This document shows positions 41,603 through 52,400 of a stretch of DNA of 64,000 nt, in pieces. Below the pieces are notes generated by a model. It saw only the letters and a program-made list of their open reading frames with translations. It had not been told where the DNA came from and made no database searches. How positions within the stretch are numbered: position 1 is the first letter of the stretch; each line of letters starts with the position of its first letter. A program made the translations under genes and the position numbers. The DNA comes from Inonotus obliquus (taxonomy: Eukaryota; Basidiomycota; Agaricomycetes; Hymenochaetales; Hymenochaetaceae): positions 62,001-126,000 of the forward strand of contig JAJHTX010000004.1 of NCBI GenBank assembly GCA_032164295.1, given 5' to 3'.

Positions 41603-42373
41603 TTAGTGTAGTGGGCGGTACCATCTTGTAGATAGGTTTGATCCTTGTGTAGGTAACGGCACTTGATCTAGTTCAGCTATTCTAGGTAATTGCTGAGTCA
41701 TCTGTCCTTGTATTTCGGGTCTCGTTGGTATCGGTGGGATCGGTCGTGGTACAGTCAGCCAGTTTCGAATAGTTTGCACTCGTGTATATCCTGGCGTTGT
41801 CCTAGCGCGTTGTAGGGTTATCCCTTGTACTCCTTGTAGGTGTATTACTCCGCCGTACTGTTCTACCTTTATTTCCATTATGGTATATCCATAAGGTAAT
41901 CCTCGACTTATGTAATTCATTATCCAATGCCCCCAAGCATATGCAGTTCTCTCATTCGTTCCGGCTTGGTCTCGCTTGTAGGCAATGTCGACGTCTACTA
42001 TAGCTGCGTCGCATCGTTCGTGTCTTCCTTCCTGTGCTACGTTTCGTATTCCGATCATCATTACAAAGTATCCGGCGTCGTAGGATAATACTCGTATCTC
42101 CCTTTCATAAGCCTTTTGCATTTGTTGGTTAGGGTCGTAGGTTAGTTCTACAAATCGACGTCGTATCATTATGTCGGCTTGTCCGTTCATTATGTCTCCG
42201 TAAGTGATCTCTCTGATTAATTCTCGCATTAGTCCTCCAGCTAGTTCTTTAGCTGGGCGGCATGTGTTGCAACATCGTAGTATATTGCTTCGCGGTGTCG
42301 GGGGAACGATGGGCTGTTCTAGTACTTGTATTACTGCCGCTAACCGTTCTTGTATCCAACGTAGGACGCTCAT
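41603..42373 (-). CDS. LTR-encoded protein, 256 aa (3' LTR copy)
   Basis: The ATG (MSVLRWIQERL) lies about 43 nt inside the LTR, and the frame is open for 256 codons to 41603, upstream of the TATA box, so the gene sits in U3. An in-frame extension upstream of the ATG is outside the LTR and not part of the gene. Features: W..ERLAAVIQVLEQPIVPP, a Cys pair CCNTC near residue 33-37, a long helix, DAGYFVMMIGIRNVAQEGR, a Lys/Arg/Asp-rich middle, IMEIKVEQYGGVIHLQGVQG, GYTRVQTIRNWL, and a Pro-rich tail (PRPIPPIPTRPE). No membrane span or known domain. The only difference from the other LTR copy is synonymous. The distant, broken relative at 5384-6243 keeps the same order of motifs. Confidence 0.6.
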   Translation of the reverse strand: MSVLRWIQERLAAVIQVLEQPIVPPTPRSNILRCCNTCRPAKELAGGLMRELIREITYGDIMNGQADIMIRRRFVELTYDPNQQMQKAYEREIRVLSYDAGYFVMMIGIRNVAQEGRHERCDAAIVDVDIAYKRDQAGTNERTAYAWGHWIMNYISRGLPYGYTIMEIKVEQYGGVIHLQGVQGITLQRARTTPGYTRVQTIRNWLTVPRPIPPIPTRPEIQGQMTQQLPRIAELDQVPLPTQGSNLSTRWYRPLH

Positions 42374-42502
42374 AGTTATTGGCTTATTAATGATGGATAA
42401 TACTACCTTTCTAACACTCCCCCTTCTAGGAATGCATCTGACATAATCATAAGGAATGCATGACACATATTCTTTATTCATAATTCTTAAGCCCATTTTG
42501 AG

Positions 42503-42961
42503 CTAAAATTCTTCTACATTTGACGACCATAACTGAATGTCCACCCATATTTCGTCGTCTGCGTTCTGTTCTTCTTCTAGCGCTCTCTCCAGCGCTGCTC
42601 GATTTACTAACTCGTTTCTCATTTGTTCTCTCGCGGTCCTTCTTATCTCGTAGATTTCGTTTAATTGTTCCGGCGTCCAGTTATCGAAAATAAACTCGTC
42701 GTCGGTCCAAAACGTTTCGTGATCCCAGTGTGCTGGGTCGTTCGCTGCTGGCCAGTTTGCTCCCCACGTAGAGATGTCTCCCCAATCTTCATTTGAGGGC
42801 GCTGTTACGTTTGCCCATAGTTCTCCTTCTTGCGCCATCTGTTGTTCGGTTGGCCAGGGGATGAACGGCATCGGGATGTAATCGTCATCTTCATCTTCAT
42901 CTTCATCTTCATCTTCATCTTCATTTCCGTGCGCAAACGCTATCGGTGTTACGCCTTGCGC
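42503..42961 (-). pseudogene. 3' part of ORF4 of the gag-only element (cut by Gypsy insertion)
   Basis: From the Gypsy boundary the frame reads AQGVTPIAFAHGNEDED, then an Asp/Glu repeat, PMPFIPWPTEQQM, Trp-rich acidic sequence (DWGDISTWGANWP, HWDHETFWTDDEF), RALEEEQNADDEIW and ends VEEF. Highly acidic with many Trp, no known domain. The ATG 57 bases beyond the boundary belongs to the Gypsy LTR and is not the start. Rejoining at the GCGC duplication keeps this frame open for at least 50 codons on the far side (57162-57315), so the original ORF was longer. Confidence 0.55.
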
Positions 42962-44725
42962 TGTCGTGCTGGGATGGTATTGGCTGTTGAATAACCAAGT
43001 ACACTCCCACTGAGTCAACCGGTCTAATTATCTAGGCAGGTAGTCTTCCCAGTTGTTCGTTGAAGCTATGGGCAACTTGTTGTAGTTGGAGGGTTGAGAG
43101 ACTCAAGTTTGAGTAGAGAGGTAGAGTGAGTGAGAGATGAGTCTTTATCCAATTCTCTTGAAAGCGAGTGATAGGTCACAATGGGTGAGGAGCAATTAAA
43201 TTGTCCACACCGAGGTAGGCAATGACAAGCTATGCAGAATAGATGTCAATGTCTAGAGGGACACACACACTCGAAGTCTCAAGTTATTAGATATCGACTT
43301 TGAGAGGGAGTTTATCACCAATGTTCAATTGGAACAGAGGCGATACAATACCTTTGACTAGTACCAAACTAGTCCTTGAGCAATGCAGTTACCCAGTCTT
43401 AAGCTGTGGTCAACTGTATGCGACGAAACCTTGACTTGACTTGCAAATAGTGTGACAAGGGGTCACAGAGTGATGTGAGCTTGTCTTGTTCTGGGGGAGA
43501 ACTCTGGTGAGTTATTCTATGGGGAGTTAATTCTATGCTCCTCTGGGGGGCTACATGCTGGTCCTTAAATACTAATTCCAAGACCAATTTACATAATCCA
43601 CAGCATAAGCTAAAAATAGATCTGCATCAACCACATCATCAAAATTTGATATCTCCTTCCAAAGCTATGCATCAAATACTCCAAATCAAGTGATATGTAT
43701 CAATGTATCAATGAGTTATTTGATGAATGATGCGCATCAATAAATTAATTGATGAGTGATGTGCATCAATGCATGATTTGATGAATGCTGTGCATCAATG
43801 AATTACTTGATAGATGCTGTGCATCAATGAGTTATTTGATGAATGATGCGCATCAATGAGTTACTTGATGAATGATGTGCCATCAATGAATCAATTGATG
43901 AGTCCAGAATATGGTTCAAGGTGATGACCTGATCGATGATCTAATCGATGACTTGATGAATGACCTAATGGATGATATAATCGATTACTTGATGGATGAG
44001 ATAATCGATGACCTAATAAATGATATAATCGATTACTTGATGGATGATATAATCGATGACCTGATGGATGATATAATTGATTACCCAGTTTGGGCTTATT
44101 TGGTTTTTGGTATCTGGACTGTGGTCTTTGGTTTTTCCAGAGCGATGTATCGGATGGCTTCTCAGATAAGACCAAATGAATGGTGCAACCGGTGGTTCTT
44201 GAACCTTCATTTCTGCTTCTAGAGCGTGACCATATAAAGAATGGTTTGTTTATCTATCGCCGCTCGAGTTCCTTTTCTGCAATTATTTGTTCTAATGCCA
44301 CCTTCACGACTTCGTGCACGACTTCACCATCTGCTCTGCCACGCTTCTGAACTTCTCAGGCTGACTTTTGTGTATCGTCGCGCTTCCTCTAACCCGATTC
44401 AGTGAGTTACTTTCTCGACACTTTGCGATCTTTATGCTTAATAGCACGAAGAGTATTTGTGGAGACGACTATCATGATCGAGGAGGAGTGGGTCGAGTGG
44501 GTACCGGTGCTTGTTACTAGACGAGTTGTGCTCAACGCTTGATAGTAAGCTTGGCACTTTCCATCGGCTTTCGATTTGCTAACTTGTGTGCAGAATTACG
44601 AGTTACTGCGACGTCCGATATTTCTTGTTTATCCTTTCTGATGTCCTACTATGTTCTTGCTTCCGATAGTGTAAAGCGTGCCAATATTACGATTGTTTAT
44701 GTCCAGGCAATATCCTGGCCTGACA
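42962..44725 (-). repeat. 3' LTR of the Gypsy element (1764 bp)
   Basis: The same sequence as 55398-57161 and the solo LTR 10409-12172. Contains tandem repeats at 43690-44095 and a TATTTAAG TATA-like site near 43564-43571 (minus sense). Confidence 0.95.
43690..44095. repeat. Tandem repeats within the Gypsy LTR
   Basis: Two arrays: 43690-43905 with a unit of about 30 bp (GATGCGCATCAATGAGTTAC, TTGATGAAT) and 43930-44095 with a unit of 12-24 bp (GATGATATAATCGATTAC). They produce meaningless repeat ORFs. Copies lie at 56126-56531 and, inverted, in 11040-11440. Confidence 0.85.
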
Positions 44726-44862
44726 TCCGCCCAACACTTGAAATATCAACTGTCCCCAGTTGCAAACTTCCTAAAACAAATCCTCCTAAAGAGCTGATAT
44801 CCGATTATTCTGAAAGAATATTGATATATTAGCTCGCTGCTTCTTCTGTGCCTTGTTCTTCT

Positions 44863-44869
44863 TATATAA
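44863..44869 (+). promoter_or_regulatory. TATA box of the antisense gene
   Basis: TATATAA, 67 bp before the ATG at 44936, on the strand opposite to the retrotransposon; it is outside the LTR, so it is unique to the internal region. Confidence 0.5.
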
Positions 44870-44935
44870 GCGATCTTCTCAAATGTTTGCACCTTCGAGT
44901 GAGTTCACTGTTGACTCCTTTCTTCGCCGCTCACT

Positions 44936-45684
44936 ATGTCCTTTATACTCCCTTCCTTCTTCGCTGCGCCTAATCTTTTCGACTGGCATCGAACTGGGCT
45001 TCCTGCTTCTCAATTTGTTCTATCGACCTCTGATAATGATATTCTCTCTGCGATCTATGTTGCCGAAGTTGATCCGGGTGGGCGCCCTTTCCAATATGTC
45101 CGTACCTGTAGCTTTGAGTCAATGATGTACTACTGGATCTTCGACTGTCCACCTCCTTCTCTCACCGACCTGTTTTACTTCTTCTGTCTTCGAGTCAATC
45201 TTTTTTCTCCCTTCTGTCAATGTGCATGTCTTGAAACGTGTGGGTTTGGCACTCATGCCGAAAATTGTCCGGTTCGCATCGTCCAGGTTCAGCTCATTGT
45301 GAGTAGTCAAATTGCATTGATCTTACTTGCTCTTTCTTCTAATTCTTTGCTTATAGAACCGTGCCCGCTGCATGCATATACATGGCTGTAGCCTTGGTTT
45401 CCACGCCCGTCTAGGTTATCCGCGCACTTCTTCTACTCAACCGGTCACCAAAGGAGAGTCTGAGGTTTTGTTCAAGCTCCTTCGATGGGAGAATGATCCT
45501 TCTGCTCGCACTTTCATGTTATCGAACCTTTCCGAGACCCGTTATTTACTGGCTTCCTATTTCACTCCTGAGACGCTTCCTTCTTTCGAGTATTTGTCCA
45601 TGCTCGATGCAACTAACACTCCCGTTACTGCATATGCCATTGATCCTTCTTCAACTTTCTTGATTCAATCGACTTCTTCCTCTG

Positions 45685-45722
<38 letters not shown>

Positions 45723-45770
45723 CTTCCTTCAAATGACTCCGCTTCTTCCTCATCTACAGTGCGCAACTGA
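44936..45770 (+). CDS. Antisense accessory gene inside the Gypsy element (spliced, 258 aa)
   Basis: Two exons, 44936-45298 and 45357-45770, joined by a 58-nt intron with GTGAGT donor, TTCTAATT branch site and TTATAG acceptor; the phase is 0 and the frame runs on for 258 aa. The protein starts MSFILPSFFAAPNLFDWH and has a Cys/His cluster at about residues 94-135 (CQCACLETCGFG, HAENC, then RARCMHIHGCSLGFH across the splice), a helical middle (FKLLRWENDPSARTFMLSNL), and a Ser tract (about residues 228-245) encoded by a TCA repeat. Its last 106 bases overlap the 3' end of the pol frame tail-to-tail, where the Ser tract is opposite pol's Asp tract. I do not recognise the family. The Cys/His pattern suggests a metal-binding module. 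An intron can persist through retrotransposition only because it is antisense to the genomic RNA. Confidence 0.6.
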
Positions 45771-48700
45771 TTCTGTTCCTTCTTCTTCTTTTCTTCTTTG
45801 CGCAATTCTGAACTATCCTCCTTCCATTCCATTAGCAGTTTCTGTAATGCCTCCTTATCTCGTGCGATATATGGGACAAGTCTGAATGCTGCTACCTTAT
45901 TCCGTCGTACTCCTCCATTTACTTCTCGAAGGTCATATGCTCCTCCCTGAGTATGGCGAATTACGACCAATGGTCCTAAGTATCGAGGTTTGGTCTTTCG
46001 ATTCATTTCCTTTTCGACTTGTGTGTTTCTCATTAGTACAAAATCTCCTGGCTCGAATTGATGAGTACTGAGTCTTTTGGCAAATCGTCGCTCAAAATGC
46101 TCTTTTGACTTGAACCGCATTTCTGTTAATGTCTTAGCTGCTTGTTCCAAGTCTTCCTCTTTCTTCTCCAGCTGTCGAATTTGCAGAGCCAAAAGGTCTT
46201 CTGTCGACATATTGTCTGTGAATCCTTGTACTAGAAATGTAGCTTCAAATAAATCGAGAGGTAGTACTGGTTCGACACCATGAAGTAGAAAGAATGGACT
46301 GAATCCAGTCGAGCGAGTTATCGTGATCTTGTCTGCGAAGAAGGCAGTATGTACTTTGTTAGGCCATGATACGATCTGACCTTCACATGCCTTGACAATC
46401 GATTCTCGGATTATAGCATGACTTCTTTCGACTACTCCATTGGCTTTTGAGTTGTATGCTGAGATTTTTACTTGAGGGATTCCATATCGATTCATCAACT
46501 TGGTAAATGCTCCCTTCACCTCAGGTCCATTGTCTGTTACTACCCTTCCAACTGCTCCATACCGGCATAAGATATCTTCCCAAAAGAACTTAGCTAAGGC
46601 TGCTGCATTTGATTTTTTCAATGCACGACCCTCGCTAGCTCGAGTTAGGTCATCTCTTGCTGCTACAATATACCTGAATCCTTTTGCTACAGGCATGTTC
46701 ATTACGTCGACATGTATCTTCACAAAGATTGTTGCCGGGGTTGACATAATGAGAGGAATTTCCACCTTCTTAGTGCTTTGAACTTGGCATTCATTACACG
46801 ATTGTACATGATGTTTCACATGTGATCTCATGAATGGCCAATAGAATCTCCGTCTGAGAAGTTCATAGGTAGCGAATTCTCCTCTATGTCCAAGTTCTTC
46901 ATGTGCCTTTACCATGATCTCGAATCTTTCCTCTAGATCAAAGATAACTTTGAGAGGATTATCTCTTCCTTTCTTGTACATAGTCTTGTCTTGTGTGTAG
47001 AAATGCGATGCTTTCTTCAAGAATCTCTTCCTATCCTCCACTCGAGTGAATTCTGGTATTTTGAGAGTAACCAAAAATCGGAATATCTCTAAAAGATTTT
47101 TATCTTGATCCTTTGCGGAGATAGTAAATGACGAATGTTCTTCTTCATTGATAGAACCGAATGGTACACCAGTAACCATTAATGCGATCTCGTCCAGGAA
47201 TTCATCGTCAAATTCTTCAAAATCTTCCTCTAATGGTATTCTTCGAGAAAGACCATCTGGCCCTTTAAACCGAGTCGCTGATACATGTATCAGTTTAAAG
47301 TCGAATAATAATATTCCTTGGATCCATCGATTTATAGTCGCATTAGGTTGTAAGTCCGGCTCATTGAGCATTCCTTTAATATACTTTGCATCCACTTCAA
47401 CTTGAAGATTCTTGACTCCAAATATGTAAAGACGATAATGGCGTAGAGCTCTGAAGAGTCCATAAAGCTCTAGTTTGGGTTGCGAATATCTCGATTCCCG
47501 TTCATTCATTGGTAGAGATCCATATCGCGCTGGTCTTCTCCTTCCACTTTCATCTTCTTGGGATAGAATAAACCCTACTGCGATAATGCTTGAGTCCACA
47601 GATAATACCACGGGTAGTTCTGAGTTATAGTTGATTGGATGTAATGCTGGAGCTGAGGTTATTAGCTTCTTCATAGCATTGAAGGCTTGTTGTCTTCGCT
47701 CATCCCATACGAACTCTATTGTGCTTCTTGTAAGCTCAGTTAGTGGCCTTGCTATTGCTGAATAATTCTGGATCCATATGCGAACAGTGCCGCATAGACC
47801 TAGAAATCCACGGACTTCTTTGACAGTTGTCAATGGTGGCCATGTTAGAATCTTCTGTACTTTGCTGTCATCAGGTAACCGTCCTTCTGGAGTACATTTT
47901 TGTCCTACGATGGTTACTTCAGGCCTTGCTACCTGAGTCTTCTTGGGCGAGAATGTAGCTCCTGCATGTCCTACTCGATGCATTATTCTATGCACATCAT
48001 TTGCATGTTCCCAAATAAATCGGCGAATTCCAGAGTTTTCAGCTAATGTCTCCGGGTTTCCATCTTCCTTAAGGTACATGCTGGTAGGTCCTTTGATAGG
48101 TAAATCGTCGATAAAGATATTGGCAATATCGGGGATCTCTTGTTGAAGAATAAACACCATACATTTCTGAAATTCTGCAGGCGAGTTTGTGAATCCCATT
48201 GGCATGGATGTGATTCGCAATAGGCCCAATGGTGTATAAAACGAAGTTAGATCGCGACTTTCAGGTGCTAATTTTCGAGCATCAAATCCCCAAAATAGAT
48301 CGAAAACCGTATAACATGATCGTCCTGCAAAAGGTTCCACGAAGTCATCCAACACTGGTGGTAAACCTGCATCTCGAATTGTTACTGCATTTAGGACTTG
48401 AAGGTCATGCACAATTCTGAGCTTTCCATTCTTCTTGGCTACACTGAACCATCGAGATCGATATGATGCCTGGCTTGGTTCATATACTCCTGCCTTGATC
48501 TTCTCTTTCAACATTCGAATAATTTCATCCTTAGCGGCAGGTGGGATTGGAATATTCTTGTGCTCCCATGGGATATGTGGGATTACAGGAATAATGTATG
48601 GTGAGAAGTAGTCTTCTCGGAACGTTCCTCGATGTGTTTCTTCAAAGGCTAGAGTCCGTTCATTGATCTTGAATATATGCGTGAATAATTTTTCTTCCTC

Positions 48701-48790
48701 AGGCCATAAGAATCCATCATCGTTGATGTGCAATTCTTTTAGCCTTTCCAATGTCAACCTTTCCGAAGGTTCAAATTCTGGTGGGTGCAT
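45665..48790 (-). CDS. Gypsy pol: reverse transcriptase, RNase H, integrase
   Basis: Open from the TGA at 48833; the first ATG gives 1041 aa (MHPPEFEPSE). Domain order: RT (about residues 80-270) with YTVFDLFWGFD, LPxGF-like SMPMGFTNSPAEF and the catalytic FIDD at 226-229; thumb GFLGLCGTVRIW; RNase H (about 400-530) with LSVDSS and KLELYGL; integrase zinc-binding HHCC (about 630-670), core with HVDVMN (about 695), TDNGPE (about 752) and VVERSH (about 784); a GPY/F module (KPRYLGPLVVI, about 937), no chromodomain. The C-terminus is a Glu/Asp-rich tail with a run of Asp. The frame continues upstream of the stop (48833-49069) in family-typical sequence, so the true pol start is further 5'. Confidence 0.93.
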
Positions 48791-48832
48791 TGGAAGATTA
48801 GGTAACGTGAGTAGTGGATCTTCTGGAAACTG

Positions 48833-49069
48833 TCAAGTGACCCGTGCATCTTCAGGAAATATTCCTGGAATTGGTTTGACTTTCCTATCCACTCGCTTGT
48901 ATGCTGTAAAACTTTCTTTCATCATCCCTTTCCTTTCTTCGAGTTCTCCTATCCTTGCCATAAATACTTTGCCTTGCCGATGCTCATTTCCTTGAAAGTT
49001 ATTTTCTCTGAACTCCTTCTCCCGATTTGCAAAAGTTGAATCGTGAGACTCGACTCGGGTCCAAAGATC
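48833..49069 (-). pseudogene. Pol N-terminal segment ended by an in-frame TGA
   Basis: Frame from a TTTCAG acceptor-like site (49070-49072) reads DLWTRVESHDSTFANREKEF, FQGNEHRQGKVF, FTAYKRVDRKVKPIPGIFPE and hits TGA at 48833-48835, directly before QFPEDPLLTLPNLP, which runs in the same frame into the pol ORF. Relatives I remember read Arg just before QFPEDPLLTLP, which a CGA-to-TGA change would destroy. The AT-rich 410 bases before it (49070-49485), with no good frame, may be an intron between the Gag-protease ORF and pol. Confidence 0.55.
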
Positions 49070-49485
49070 CTGAAATAATAAAAAATGTCTGAAAGTCCTA
49101 AGAGAAATTGATCCTATCCTAATTCCAGACTTGAAAAACGTCAGAAAAATAAAGAAAATAATTTTTCCTAATTTATCTGAGAGTGAGAACCATAATACGA
49201 AAGTCAGAATGTCCAATACTTCAAAACAACTAATTTTGTACCATTTATTTAAGTGGGGGTTGATTGGTGATGAAAAGAAATTATGAATAAAGTGGGGGTT
49301 GATCAATAAATAAATAGAAACATTGAGTGAGGGGTGATTGCGCATTTGAAAATTATGAGTCAGAAATAAATGGCAAATTTCCAAATTTAGACATAGTAGG
49401 TGGGTAGAGGCTGAGTCGAAAGGCCAATTCCCAAATTGAAATAAATGGAGAAATGAGCATTGAAAATGAGTGAGCACCGGCGCAA

Positions 49486-52400
49486 TTAAAAAGGACTAAT
49501 ATCAGAGGAAGAGAGGTTCCACTCATCTGCATTGGAACTGATTCCACTTTCATACCCTAGTGAGTCAGGTGATGTTGCTCCATCTCTGTTGTTGCGTAGC
49601 GTTACTGGTTGAGGAAGTACCTCCCAATCTTCTTCTGGCAACCTGGCATGAGCAATCTCATCTATCAACTCCGTAATTGGATCATAAGGAAGGTGTGGTC
49701 CAATAGTGTAACTCTCCTTGCATAGGTCATGTGCGTGGGCAATGGCTTCGTTGAGACAGACTAACCATAGGTATTCTTCTTCTCTGAGGATCTGGCATCC
49801 CTTCAACGGAGCAGGAATGTACAATTCCAGGTCTCGAGCAACAATGTGAAAACGTCGGCACATATGGAGAGAAGTGGTTCCATCCCGGTGCATCTCCATC
49901 CTGGTCATAGGTTCCATGAGCTCGGAGCTGTAGTCATGTTCTAGCAACTTGGTTGCGTACTCCACCAGCATTTTCTTCACTCTCTCCCATTCTTTCGACA
50001 ACTCTTCCAACATCTCTGGTGGCATCAAAGCCCAATATCTTCCGTTACAGGCACAATCTGCAAGTGAAAGCTGAAGGTGGAGGTCGATAAGGTGTATCCA
50101 GAGCTGAGTGATTTCATCACGAAGGGGCCAGTCACTGTACTGGGCCAACGGAGCATAAAGAAGGTAGGAGCCCATCTGGTGTTGGATAGGCAGTGTGCTG
50201 ATGGACCTGCGTACTCGTGCTTCAAACTGATCCAACCTCAATACTGTTCCTTCATACGGTACAGCTTGTCCTTCCAAAAATCGTGCAGTGCTGATACCAT
50301 CTTCAGTGTCAACAGGTTCAATTGGTGTCCATTTGATGCCCCGGGGTGACAGAAGAAGAGTACCGGTCTTGTTCATGGAGCTGTCGTGCACTTTCTGCAT
50401 GTAGTATGCGAAGTCTGAGGTAGGGAGTCGAAGTGCTGGGACCATTCTGGTGCAAAGGGCATCCAGCAGCTGGTCAGCAGTCTCTACTTGGTCTGGAGGT
50501 AGGACGTCTACGTGTGGGTGTAGAATGGTATGGGTTTCTGTGCCGTCTGGGGTCTGGCTTGTCAACGTAGCAATTCTTCCTTCTATCATCACTGAATCTG
50601 GCTCTCCTACTTTCATACGTTCGAAAATTTCCACCAATTCTTCAACATTAACCGTCTCCGAGAGAGTCTGAGGGGTATTAGGGGGTGTCAAGAGGGTGGA
50701 TGGGTCGTTAGAGGACATTTGGAGTGGTAGAGGGCTTGCTTTCGTGAGTTGAATGCACAGTATCACCAAAACTAGAGTATTGACAAAAAACGACAGCATA
50801 CTCATTTTCTCCTTAATAACTGGTCTCCATCCTTGGCTTGCTGTCATCCTGGGCTTGTCCTCAGTCTGTGTACTGCGCTTCGGACCGTCATTTTCGTTTG
50901 CAATGTCTTGGGGAAGGTTTCCGGCCATGTGCACTGCATTCCTATCTTTCCGTGCATCTATCACCTCTGGTAAGCTTTCCTTTCTGTTCCGCCTATTAAT
51001 TCTGATTCTTATGATTATAGAATCGTCATCTGCATCCTCAGCACTTCCTTCACAACCATCTGGCTGGTCTGCAACTGTTATTTGCGTGCTAGAGGAGACA
51101 AGAAAGTCGGATTTGGGGTTTGAGTGGTTCTGAGCTTCTGAGCTGTCTTTGAGGTGTTCTCTTGCGTCTCCTGTGAGTTTCTGGTGTCTATCGTCGACTT
51201 CATGCACTAACCTACTGCCCTGGGCGTCTCTGAGGTCTAGTTCATTCGTCTGTGGGCTGGGGAAGGTGTGGGGATGTGCCACATCACCATATCTGTGTCG
51301 TCGTTCACCTCCCTGCATCTCGGTCAAATCTCCACCGATCTTCGTCATCTTAGGCTTGTTTGATTCGCGCTGACAAGGGCTTTCGATCGGTGTATCATAC
51401 GTGTGGTTTGGTGCGTTCAGTGATGTCGGATTGCGATGTTGGGTCTGATAGGGGGTGTTACACAGGTGTGTGTTCACAAACTCTGAATTTCCCTTCTCAA
51501 TTACTGATCTCTTTCCTTGTGCCACTATCTGCATGGGTGTACTTGACATTCGCATGGTCTTTGGGGGTCTGTCAATGCTGCTTTCCTTGCTACTTGAAGG
51601 TCTTTTATGGTCAAAAACCTCTCGTTTTGATTTTGGCCATATCTCCTTCATTTCTTGGTCGTTCTTGGTGATTCTAGGCTTGTTCTGTTTGTGTCGACCT
51701 CCCTTCCTGTGAAATGGGTCTGGTTGTAGCATGTGAGTCCTATTTCCATGCTGTCTGTTCCATATCTGAGTCGCATTTTTCGGATTTACTAGATTAGGCC
51801 ATAACTTGACCGGGTGTCGTTCGTTTCTCTTCCTTGTGATATCGTTGGAATCTGCTCGTCGAGAGCTATCGGATCGGCTACTTGATTGTGCAAATCCGTC
51901 CATCGGTCGTTCAGCAATGCTAACTTTGAGCTTCCTTTTTCTCCGACGCGGTTTCTTCCGTAACTTTGTCGGATCTGCACCGTACAGATTGTATGATGGC
52001 TTGGAATGATCGGACGGATCACGGCTTTCCAACGGCGGTTCAATGACGGTGATCGGAACTGAACTCGCGGAGATATGAGATTTCGGAGATTTATGCATTT
52101 TCGGCTGTACTGACTTCTTCCCTTTATGCTTGTAGGCTTTCCCCCTCTGGTTTCCTGCTAGATAATCCTCACAGAGTGATTCCCTGTCATTGTGGACTAC
52201 CTGGAGGGTCCCTGAGGCTGTATGAGGTGAGCCGATTTCATGAAAATCCGAAAATAGTGCATTTAACAATGGATTGATCTCGTTTTCGTAGTGATCCGAC
52301 TCCATTTCCTTGGAGGAATAGAGTTCTTCTTCATCATTCCTAACTATGATGTCCTTCTTCGACATCATTAGTGTTGGGAATGGCTGTGACGTGCTAGCTT

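Larger units (their letters stand above)
40953..42416 (-). repeat. 3' LTR of the gag-only element (1464 bp)
   Basis: In element sense it starts TGTTAGAAAGG at 42416 and ends GAGATAAACA at 40953. It contains the 256-aa ORF, then the TATA box (41448-41455), then about 500 bp of R-U5. Confidence 0.93.

Noticed and set aside
42962..43018. Treating the ATG at 43018 as the start of the 171-aa acidic ORF
   Set aside because: That ATG is in the Gypsy LTR; the original frame comes from the other side of the insertion (57162 onward).
43911..44222. ORFs of about 65-103 aa with DDLIDDLMND repeats in the LTRs (also 56347-56658 and 10912-11199)
   Set aside because: They are translations of the LTR tandem repeat; open in several frames on both strands, as expected for simple repeats, and without a start context.
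44539..44832. Plus-strand 97-aa ORF (MIVSLALSIGF) at the LTR edge, also seen at 56975
   Set aside because: It lies mostly in the LTR, is shared by all copies, and runs into different flanking sequence in each, so it is chance.
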